This document shows positions 1 to 9,383 of a stretch of 64,000 bases of DNA, piece by piece (position 1 is the first letter of the stretch; each line of letters opens with the position of its first letter). Under the pieces are notes generated by a model. It searched no databases and was not told where the DNA came from. It saw nothing but the letters and a program-made list of their open reading frames with translations. Source of the stretch: Syncephalis fuscata (taxonomy: Eukaryota > Zoopagomycota > Zoopagomycetes > Zoopagales > Piptocephalidaceae); NCBI GenBank assembly GCA_025786725.1, contig JAHLTZ010000007.1, forward strand, positions 62,001 to 126,000. The letters run 5' to 3'. The position numbers and the translations under genes were made by a program.

Positions 1-1538
1 AACCACGAGAGCAATGAGAGACTTGGGATTGGAAATTATCATGGCAATTTTTAATCGTTTAACAAGGATAGCAAGTTATATATTTTATGTAAAAATGGAA
101 TTTGTAAAATGCCTCTAGAGATAGCAGTATAAGCGAAGTGTGTATAGGAAATACACGGCAACAGATGGTCAAACTATGGACATTTTATAGCAAATTTGAA
201 AAACTGCAGCTGATTAATTATCCAGCATAGAAGATAATGCGGATGTGCCACATGTAAAAATAACTGAATTCAAAACGGCTGCAACATCGACTGCAGCTCA
301 AAAAGGCAATCTACATAATGATAGAAAAAAAGAAATGAGCTGAGACTGCTAGCACATCAATCGTAGACCAAAAAGGTAAATTTGTGTACGATTATGTATA
401 GATGTACCAGACCTGGAACTACTACAAGTAAATATAGGTTTCAACTCCACATGGTTTGATTGTCAAGCGATTTGCATATAGCTTTTAGAAACATACATTC
501 CGGTTTAAAAAAATAGAAAACAAGCATTCAAAACAATGATAGTTATTGTGGAATCCCATGTTCAATGGTTATAGAAATACCACAATTATGTACGTATGTT
601 TTGAACAACTATTGCTTACAGCTTCATTTAGATATAGCCTTTATTGCCGTTGTATGTAGATTGTGATGGCTCTCGACGCATATTGAACATATTCACGGCT
701 GAGATAATGTTTACAGCAAGGTACTATTTACTAATGTAATATTTTTGAATAGCTATTTTACGAGTGATTGTATCAACTATAGCATTATTAATGCATTGCC
801 ATGTCCGCAGTTATAGTCTAGCAGATTATAAATCAATAAATTATATAAGTAATCGCATATTGCAATTATTTTTATAAAATTATATACATGACTATTGCCA
901 TATCATCACTGAGTTATAATCATAGTATTTCATTTGATATCAGTAAATTCGTAATGTGAAATTTAAAAAAAGGAATTTAGAGTGCTGGCCCAAGCCAATT
1001 ATTTAGTATTAATCGCAAATAAAACTAGCCATTATCAATTCAGGCGCACAATATCCACAGTAAAATAATGTTTAGCTACAATAAAAAGATTAACTACGAT
1101 ACTTTGATCAGCAAATGTCTACTAATTTCATATAGTCAATTAACTTCAATAATATTTATTATTTGTTTTCGTCTATATCTTTTTATCTTTCACGCGTTAT
1201 CTTCTATTTAGTATTATTTTATCACCATTCTTTAATTGTAATATGTAGATAAGGTATAAATAAAAATCTAATAACTTAGTTACATATGACTAAAATAGAA
1301 ATTTGTGTTTATTAATACAAATTTGCATAGTTGAGTGGGCATAACTATGTGCAGATTTGATAATATAATAAATCTACTGGTTGAAAGTTGAATAAACCGG
1401 GGTATTGGCTGGAACTTGATATACGTACAAGACTAAAAGACAAATATTGAATAACCTTGAGTTTTTTGAATATATACCTAAACATGGTAAACTAAATGCT
1501 CAATTACTCTGGCAGCTTTAATGTCTTGGAAGCATAGA
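1..1538. other. AT-rich stretch downstream of the microexon gene
   Basis: No open reading frame with convincing codon content or splice sites is visible. The first few hundred bases beyond the TGA at 1539 are presumably the 3' untranslated region of the microexon gene. The intron-like repeats stop abruptly at about 1.6 kb and do not continue into this stretch. Confidence 0.5.
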
Positions 1539-4413
1539 TCATTCTAATATATAATTAAATACAATATTTTGCACAAAATTAGTGTATAAGCAATTATATA
1601 TAATGCCACTTACTGCCTATTAGTATCAAGTTGTTTATACGCACAGTACATAGTATATGATTAGCGTATATTTAGTTGCTACGTTATGCCACTTACAGTC
1701 TATTAATATTAGATTGTTAATACGCACAATTCGCAGTATTTGATTAGCGTACAGTCAATTAATATACAGCATCACTTACTTCCTATTGGTATCAATTTGT
1801 TGTTAGATATAATATATAGTATGTATTATTAGTGAGTAATCAACTAATACAAAATAACACTTACCGCCTGTTAATATTGAATAGTTAATATAAATGGTAC
1901 ATAAAACACAATTAGTAATTAGTCAATTAATGCAAAATGTAATTTACCGCCTATTAATATGATATTGTTGATACGCGTAGCACACGGTGTGTAATTAGTG
2001 CATAATCAATTAATATAAACTATTACTTACATTCTATCAGCGTCAGGCCATTGGTATACATATGGTATATAAAGTGTAATGAGTGCATATCCTACTAGTA
2101 TACAATATCACTTACTTCCTATTAATATTAAAATATTAAATATGTATAGCTAATTAATATATGTTATCACTTACCAACTATTATAGCAAGTTGTTTGTAA
2201 TATAATACATAGTATATAATTAATGTATAGTTAATTGATATACAATAACACTTACCACCTATTACATTAGATTTTCAATACGCATATAATACATTATATA
2301 GTTGGTACATAATGAAACAGTATAAAAATACTTACAAACTATTAATATTGAGTTGTCAGATATGTGCATTGCATTGCATGCAATTAGTGTATGAACTGTT
2401 GATATACAATGGCACTTACTGCCTATTGATATTAAATTATTTATGCCCACAGTATACAATATACGATTAGTGCCCACTCAATTTATTTGTAATAACACTT
2501 ACCAACTATTAATATTGAGTTGTCAAATACGCGCATTATATAGCATGCAATTAGTGTATGTTTAGCTAATATATAGCACTGCTTACAAACTATTAATATT
2601 ATGTTATTAAAGGCAATTGTATTTGATTAGCGCATAGTTAAAGCGTATAAAATAGCACTCACCGCCTATAAATATTAAATTTTTGGCAAAAGCATTGTAT
2701 AAAATTTAATTAGTATAGAACTGATCAATATACAATGGCACCTACAATCTATTATATTAGATTTTGATACACCCATATAGTATATAATTAGTTTGTGCAT
2801 AATCAATACATAGTTCCACTTACACCCTATGGATGTTGAGTTGTTGGCAAAATTAGTAAACAAAGTATAGTTAGTACAAAGCTAGCTAGCTTTAAATGTC
2901 ACTTACAGGCTATTATATTAAATTTTAAATAAATAAAATACAGTTAGTACATAGCTAATTAGTATGCAGCCTCACTTACGTCCTATTAATATTATTTTGT
3001 TGATAGATATAGCAGGCAACATGCAGTTAGTGTTTAGTTGATTATTATGAAATATTACTTACCAACTATTAACATTATAATATCGATATTCACAGTACAT
3101 AGCATTTAATTAGTGCATAGACAATTAGTATACAATTTCACTTACCGGCTATTAGTATCGATTTGTTGATGCACATAGTACATAGCATGCAATTAGTAAT
3201 TAGTTAGTTAATATACAATTTCACTTACGGGCTAATAGTATTAAGTTATTGATACAGATGGCACATAGTATACATTTAGTGTGTAATCAATCAATGCACA
3301 ATGTCAATTACCTCCTATTAATATTGATTTTTGGTACAAAAAGTACATTGCTTAACTCATGATTAGGTAGTGTAAAATTCCACTTACTAACTATTAATAT
3401 TAAGTTATTAATATATGGGATGCGTAAGATTTGGCTAGTTTATAACTAATTGAGCTAAACTATTACTCACGAGCTATTAATATTAAGTTGACAAGTACAG
3501 TGAGTAGATTTTAAGCAATTATAAACAAGCTAATATGCAACTTCACTTACGACCTATTATTATTATTACGTTTTATATATATAGTAAACGACATGCAATT
3601 AGTGAGCTGTCAGTTAATATAAAATAATACTTACCGGCTATTAGTATTGGTTTGTTGATACACATAGTACATATCATGCAATTAATATATGATCAATTAA
3701 TACACAATATCACTTACGAGCTATTAATGTTAATTTGCCATATAAAAATGATAAATTAAATTGCTAATTAGCATACAATGCCACTTACTTTCTATCCATG
3801 TTAATTTAAGAAATAACATTAATGAGCAACTAAATTGTTAATTAACATACAACACCACTTACTCACTATTAATGTTAATTTGACAAATAAAACAATAATC
3901 AATTAAAATTTTAATTAACATAAGATATCACTTACACCCTATTTGCATCAATTTAAGAAATAACACTAGCGATCAATTGAATTGTTGATCAACATATAAT
4001 ACCACTTACATCCTAGTAAAGTTAATCCAGTGTATTATTATTATAAACATAGTATTTTATCCACTAGTTTATAGCAAACTTACTTTTGTCCAATGATGTT
4101 GCTTGAGCTATTTTACATTAACAAATAATGCCTAATTAATCTACAAATAGCTATTTATAACCAAACCTACCGGCTGTTTACATGTGTTTATCATGTTTAT
4201 TACGTAGATGGCAGTTTGCTGTAAGTATCAAAATAATGATTCATGGTAATGGCTTACCCTCTAATACTGCCATTAGCCAAACATAATCCTATTGCATATT
4301 TATTGTAATTTTGACATACCACGACGAATTATAGATGGTTTAGCATCCGCTATAGTTATATTGGCTACAAAAGCCACAAAGATAGTAAAGACGACGACAA
4401 TAGAAAACTTCAT
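1539..4413 (-). CDS. Secreted cysteine-containing peptide precursor encoded by 36 exons, 33 of them 3 nt long
   Basis: Exon 1 (4413-4320, 94 nt) encodes a signal peptide: MKFS, a hydrophobic core, then an ADA-like cleavage region. It ends one base into a codon at a GTATGT donor. Then follow microexons AGG (4258-4260) and CCG (4171-4173), a 24-nt exon (4084-4107), and 31 exons of exactly 3 nt from 4010-4012 down to 1614-1616. Each is bounded by AG on one side and GTAAGT-like donors on the other. The terminal exon starts at 1543 and reaches TGA at 1541-1539. Joined in phase 1, the frame is open for 73 codons. It gives a pro-region ending SLDKR, a Kex2-type site resembling yeast alpha-factor precursors, then a 31-residue peptide starting WLKTPGP, with Cys at mature positions 17, 22, 26 and 30, ending NCK. 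Every mature codon is split after its first base by an intron. Function is unknown; a pheromone-like or antimicrobial secreted peptide would fit the layout. No transcript evidence is available here. Confidence 0.8.
1544..4083 (-). repeat. Tandem array of homologous ~80-nt introns separated by 3-nt exons
   Basis: The unit is one intron plus one triplet. The modal spacing between triplets is 83 bp, with shorter units of 56-78 bp. On the minus strand each intron starts GTAAGTG, carries shared internal words such as CACTAATTGCAT and TACTATGTACT, and ends TTAATATTAATAG. First positions and triplets, read 5' to 3' on the minus strand: 4010 GAT, 3936 GGT, 3863 TGA, 3789 AAA, 3718 CTC; 3635 CCG, 3551 GTC, 3471 CTC, 3388 TTA, 3312 GAG; 3229 CCC, 3146 CCG, 3063 TTG, 2980 GAC, 2907 CCT; 2824 GGT, 2746 ATT, 2663 GCG, 2587 TTT, 2503 TTG; 2420 GCA, 2336 TTT, 2256 GTG, 2175 TTG, 2116 GAA; 2031 AAT, 1948 GCG, 1865 GCG, 1780 GAA, 1697 ACT, 1614 GCA. 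The introns resemble each other far more than the triplets do, as expected if the array grew by tandem duplication while the triplets diverged. Confidence 0.9.
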
Positions 4414-5792
4414 GGTGATTTTACTTTGATGAAAAACAAGCAAAGCTAGTACTAGTGTATATTTAGTATAAATTGGGTAGTAGTTAATGCTTAGCAAAAT
4501 TGGAGTGTAGTGATAATATCACATAGTATTACTTGTATTTTGTGAGCTATTTAAGTCTTTGATTATAATGAGATAAGTTCAATATGGATTGTATGGAATA
4601 TGTCATTAAGACGCAATGTGAGCCAATAATACACGTCTACACAATGTTTTGAAATATGTGTATATTTATAAATTAATGGCGTGTTAGTATACAGACTAAC
4701 TCTTTGTCTTAACTTGTTCTGCACTTAGACAATCAATAAGACAATACCAACTACACAATACATATGTGATATAAATAAACAAGCCAATCTGCATTGTGCT
4801 TTGCACAGTACGACAATGCCACAACAAAGGTCGGATGGGTTTTATAGGAACAATGACGACAGTGTTACTGGGTTCTGTTCTCAATTTTTTCAAAAAAAAC
4901 TCAACAGTAAATATTTGCATACAATTTAAACAAAGAGCGCTAGATCGCAGCGAATCTAAAACATTGTAACTGTTTACAAATTTATACTATTATATATAAT
5001 TTATCTTTAACCTATTGAATTATAAAAATATTTGGATTATTTCACGTACAAATCAAATTTGATGCTATGGCTGTTACTATAAAATAAATATTTATTAAAT
5101 TTATAAATGTATTACATTTGAGCACACCGTTGCACATATCGTGCCATTTCCGCCGTCTTAAACAATATATCTTCAAAATTATCTAAAGTTTGTTTCACGG
5201 TAAGCGTTATTTGTAGTGTGATATACACGATATTTTAACAATAAAGCAATTTGCACAATCACGAGTGTCAGTGATTGTTTATACGTGAAACAGCCTATAT
5301 TTATCCAATTGCAGACAACATAATTTGCAGATACTAGGTTACAAACACTGTATAGTTTCAAACAAATACTAACAGTTTGAGTACATAATAATAGTGAACC
5401 ATATATAGAACAGTGATCATACAGGGCCTGGCTAATTTTCAACGCTTCTATAAAGTGATTATGACAACAAAGGAACAACAAGCAATAGAAAAGAATAAAG
5501 AATTGTGGAATTCAATCTGCAGTCACATATCCAATATAATAGAAAAGTAGACTGAAGGAATATAGCATTGAGTGTGCAATCCATATTGGATCGAATCTTT
5601 AGCAATAGTCATCAAAAACTATAAAATTCTAAAAGGTAACACGAGTCGATTGGCCTGTGCCCATCATTCCTCTATTAATCGAGACATCGGATGTTACCGC
5701 TAATGCCTAAAAAGATGGATTGTGTTTTATAGCTGGACTAGCCTTGTCCACATCTTTTTTACCTTTAACACAGCGAGTTTTTTACTGTTTCA
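4414..5792. other. Intergenic region with degenerate coding-like fragments
   Basis: This region separates the microexon gene from the LRR gene. The minus strand just upstream of 4413 is AT-rich and is the likely promoter and 5' leader of the microexon gene. The only coding-like pieces are on the minus strand at 5112-5481 (separate entry) and a hydrophobic frame at 4696-4920 that has no recognisable family. Confidence 0.4.
5112..5481 (-). pseudogene. Broken reading frame of a possible small secreted protein
   Basis: Two overlapping minus-strand frames look protein-like. Frame A starts at 5481 (MLFLCCHNHFIEALK), is rich in Cys and hydrophobic residues, and ends at 5179. Frame B runs to TAA at 5112-5114 and carries an amphipathic stretch that includes FEDILFKTAEMARYV. 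A single frame change near 5215 would join them. I recognise no family. It could be a decayed gene, a gene carrying an assembly indel, or chance open sequence. The style (short, Cys-bearing, hydrophobic) resembles the broken gene at 13685-14371, but no clear homology is visible. Confidence 0.2.
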
Positions 5793-7112
5793 ATGAACGC
5801 GCGTCTGCACTGTCCTGTTCACGGTTTCCACACTATTCTATGCGACGCAGATGGACAACGCCGTGTAGCTGCATCTCCGCCCAGAGCAGTGCCCTATCCC
5901 GTTCTCATTCCTGATGCGTCACCGCGACGTGCATCATCCCATGTTCAGGCCAATGACGAACCATTCTCTTCGTCCTATTCACCTTCTCGTTCAAGGTACA
6001 AAGGACAACTTATGGCGGGTATTGGCCGTGCAACATCACTATCATTTCATAGTAGTGGTATGAGTAGCGAGGACCGCGTCCAAAAGGCTATACAGTATGC
6101 AGTTGATAACGGCGAAAACACGGTCGATTTGAGGTAACTAGTCCTTATAATATACTATATGTGGTTTATTGACCAGCAATATCTATACCATCAACGCATA
6201 ACAATGACAGTGGTTCGTTTTCTTTACAAGATAATGATCGTATTCGCGTGTTGCCATCGGATATTGGCGAATTACGTCATCTGACAGTGTTGCCGCCGAT
6301 GCATTGCGAATCAGACCACAAATCATCAAATGGATTACAGTTATTTTTAGGCTTTAATCTACTTAAAGATCTACCTATTGAATTATATGATCTTCGCAAT
6401 TTAACGGTGCTTGGATTGCGTAGGTCAAGCATGATTTGGCTGTTAATTGTTATTAATTGTATGTATTTATTTAGAAAATAACCAATTGGCAGAACTTTCG
6501 TTTCGTATTCGACAATTGACTAAACTAGAACGTTTGAATCTAGGCGGAAATCAATTGGTGAGTTACAGCCTATTAATGTAATAATATCATGGTCCAATAT
6601 TAAGCGTTAAATAATAGGAAACACTGCCAGGAGAACTATTATGGCTACCCAGTTTACGTAGTCTTACCGTACTCCCCAATCCACTACGCTCTTATCCCGC
6701 ACTCAATAAGCGACAGCAAGAATTACAGGTACATTGGCCATCATGGCCCTGTCTTCTTCCAGCGTGGATTGTGCAGCTAAACGTCCAATGGGTATGCTTA
6801 CGCTGGGAACCGCTACCAACTTTAACGGAACTATGTGCGCGTCAAGCGCTTATTTATCCCGATGATTTAAACGCTATACGGCACTGTATGCCAGGACGTA
6901 TTCGAGATATGCTCGATGAGGGAATGCATCGACGCTGTATTGCCTGTGGTCTATTTTTTCTACGTGCTGGTGTCAAGATGATACTTTGGCTTGATTATCT
7001 CGGTGCTCGTGAATTGCCGTTTCTTTTCCGCTTCTGTTCTGTGGCATGCTTGGAGAAACCAGGTGAATTACAAACTCGTCTAGAACGAGACTTTTCCCGT
7101 CAAATTACAGCA

Positions 7113-7143
<31 letters not shown>

Positions 7144-7238
7144 CATCATCAGTATCTAATAATGGTTATAATCGTCATAACAATAATGAGCCACATCATC
7201 ATCATCATAATCATCATCATGATTCAATGGAGCTTTAA
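5793..7238 (+). CDS. Leucine-rich-repeat protein
   Basis: I read four exons: 5793-6133, 6211-6419, 6475-6557 and 6618-7238. The phases match, and the second junction restores the LRR text LTVLGLQNNQLAEL. After a low-complexity Ser/Arg-rich N-terminus come several LRRs (VLPSDIGELRHL, LKDLPIELYDLRNL, LSFRIRQLTKLERLNLGG, LPGELLWLPSLRSL). The C-terminal domain has paired cysteines (RCIACGLFF and FCSVAC), suggesting a metal-binding or disulfide structure. The protein ends in a poly-Ser run encoded by TCG repeats near 7115-7141 and a His-rich tail from CAT repeats near 7192-7220. LRR proteins of this class act as scaffolds; I cannot name a specific orthologue. The start at 5793 is the first in-frame ATG, but an upstream exon is not excluded. 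Confidence 0.75.
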
Positions 7239-7300
7239 TTGCCTTAGTCGATGTATTAATAAACTTTAGTGTATTTTTCATTTATTTTTTATTTGCTACT

Positions 7301-8549
7301 ATGAATGACACAGAATTGCCCGTTCAAGATAATAACGACTTCACACTTGTGACGAAACGTGGTCGACGTAATCGTAATAAGAAAATGAGCGCAGGTCAAG
7401 CTAATGACGACGAGGCAACAAGAAAAGCCAAAGCTTTTGGGCGGGCTAGTCAACGGATCGCTGAATTCTGGTAAGTGTACTGCGTGCAGATAGGCCAAAA
7501 CTTATACGTCTATGGTTCTATTGTCACTCGATGGCATTTGAACTATCTAGCGATGAATTACGCCAAAGTGCTGTCTATGCTCATTTACAAAGTAAGCCAT
7601 CAACTATAATAAGAGATTAGAACAAACGTTTAACGCAGTCTATTCAGCACTCTTTAAAAATGAACTAAATCATACATTACCACGATATCTACTTGTCTAT
7701 GGACTTGGTTCGATGATGACATCGAGAGAAGCATGCCGCCAGCTAGCATTATGTCAATTATTGGCTGAGCACCTCAAGGTAGCATACTATACACTTGATT
7801 AAAGCCATTTCATCAACTACTGATTGTATCTATCTACTAGTTGCCCGCCAACAGTGTCCGAGGATATGATCCTATTTGGACAGTAGAAGATTGTACACTA
7901 TTTAAGAATTGTGGATTCGGATGTATTGAACAAAATGAAGCAAGTTAATTTATTTATATCCATTGGATGGACTAACTAATATATGCTATGGTGTATACAG
8001 CGTGGCTATTGTTCACTAGCCGACTGTACTCTCGTTTATATGCCGCACTGTCCCAAAGGTCTATACGAGAATGTATTGGCTGCAAATTGGCACCCCGATC
8101 GATTTACGCATTTAATTCTACTTGGTAATTGTCTTGAAACCTATATTGCACGGTAAATATACGTTTACATTTATAACATTATTTATTAATATTAATACGT
8201 ATAGATTAACTAAAACACAGTTACATAAAGAACTGCCACATGCTGAACAAATATCCTTTTTGTATGCAACTTGCATCAATTAATAGATATTCTCTGTATT
8301 TCTTAACAATAACACGCCTGTAACTTATTAGTTATGCGATATATTCAGTTAAAGCGGACACGCCAAGACTCTAATGACTATACATCAGACATGTTGGAAG
8401 AGGATAAACGACAGTTTGATGATAACCATCGTGCATTTAGTGAATTATGTCTACAATGGCCTGATCCACAACGATTATCAGATAAAGAACAAAAGATCGA
8501 CTGGAATCTATCAGTCAATGCTATCGATGATCCAGAGTTAATTAATTAA
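7301..8549 (+). CDS. SRR1-like domain protein
   Basis: Seven exons are inferred: 7301-7470, 7551-7591, 7639-7778, 7841-7939, 8001-8152, 8205-8250 and 8316-8549. The product starts MNDTELPVQDNNDFTLVTKR. It has a basic N-terminus and then the SRR1 signature: LLVYGLGSMMTSREA, SVRGYDPIWT and the core CTLVYMPHCPKGLYENVLAANW, followed by HLILLGNCLETY. SRR1 proteins are conserved from plants (circadian regulator SRR1) to fungi (Ber1, linked to microtubule and cell-cycle phenotypes); the biochemical role is unsettled. Two junctions are unusual. The intron at 7940-8000 begins GCAAGT (GC-AG), and the intron at 8251-8315 fits an AT-AC U12-type intron. Both are needed to keep the frame; standard GT-AG choices break it. 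The C-terminal tail is acidic and hydrophilic. Confidence 0.85.
7940..8000 (+). other. GC-AG intron
   Basis: The donor is GCAAGTTAA and the acceptor is TATACAG. Using the GT one codon later would shift the frame and destroy the SRR1 core that follows. The GC donor joins phase-0 exons and gives CIEQNERGYCSLADC. GC-AG introns are a known minor class handled by the major spliceosome. Confidence 0.75.
8251..8315 (+). other. AT-AC U12-type intron (minor spliceosome)
   Basis: The intron begins ATATCCTTTTTG, a full match to the U12 AT-AC donor consensus. TTTCTTAAC lies near 8299-8307 and matches the U12 branch-site consensus closely. The intron ends ATAACAC a few bases further on. Excision is phase 0 and joins LPHAEQ to ACNLLVMRYIQLK with no stop, whereas GT-AG alternatives give stops. 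Length is 65 nt. Confidence 0.85.
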
Positions 8550-8678
8550 TCTGCATTATTGTTAATAAATAGACATTTGTATAAACCATTAATCAGCTAT
8601 TTATGAATTAATTGCAATGATGTTAAATCATCTTTACTAAATTGTAAGAATCAATCATTTGCATAATGAATACGCCAT

Positions 8679-9119
8679 TTATTTCTTGTTCCTATTTAAT
8701 AAATACGCGTGTAAATAAATACATATATATAGAATACGTGTAGTAATAGTGTTACTTACAAGGTCCAGACGCTAGCTATTAACGAGAATAAATCGATCGA
8801 CATAAAGGGTCAGCACGCTGTATTACAATCAATAGTAAGACTTACCAAAGAATGGAAGGCCAAAGCCAACTGCGCAATAAGTAGTGAATTTCACGGCTAG
8901 ACCAAACTTGTTCTTGGTAGAGAAGGGCAGATTCTACGCGTAGATGATCAATAGCACGCGATAAATAGATCAGATCACGTATAGTCTAATTGAAGTATCA
9001 CTTACTTGTCCGTGGGTGTTCTCAGCGTGGAACATACGGCGCTGCACTTGTCCACGAGTAACGGGAGAAGTCGCCATAACGGCGCGACGCATAACTGGAC
9101 GAGCAGCAAGAGCAAGCAT
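8679..9119 (-). CDS. COX8: Cytochrome c oxidase subunit VIIc (yeast Cox8)
   Basis: Four exons: 9119-9006, 8933-8846, 8775-8760 (16 nt) and 8691-8679, for 76 residues in total. The N-terminus (MLALAARPVMRRAV, Arg-rich, no acidic residues) is a mitochondrial presequence. The mature part contains NLPFSTKNKFGLAVK followed by the single membrane span FTTYCAVGFGLPFFG, matching the VIIc motif (NLPF, a basic residue pair, then a helix with PF at its end). It ends LNKK, like the family. This small subunit sits in complex IV of the inner mitochondrial membrane. The 2.5-kb AspRS gene lies upstream on the same strand but is a separate transcript. Confidence 0.9.
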
Positions 9120-9383
9120 AGTGGAGTGATGTGGTGCAGTTGCACGAGTGTTGTTAATAGACGACTGGAGTATTGAAAAAGAGAATCCGGCAAATAACGG
9201 AAAGGAGAAAGAAAGATGATCAATTTAGAAGCATGAATTTTAATTAGTTAATTAACATTAACAACATTTATATAGATAGTATTGCATAACCACTTTAATT
9301 TATTTCCCCTTTCTTAATTAAAAGCAAAGGCGCCTTTATTCAATAATGGTGGCGATTATGCTGTGGAAATTGTTTGTTTATAT

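Noticed and set aside
2262-2863. Open frames of 62-71 codons within the array
   Set aside because: They read through intron repeats in the minus strand, are AT-driven, and would require intron retention; their composition matches the repeat rather than a protein.
1544-4083. CRISPR-like or satellite tandem repeat array
   Set aside because: The sequence is eukaryotic and the spacers are only 3 nt. The repeat unit is a complete intron with donor and acceptor, and the triplets assemble into an open frame that continues from a signal peptide.
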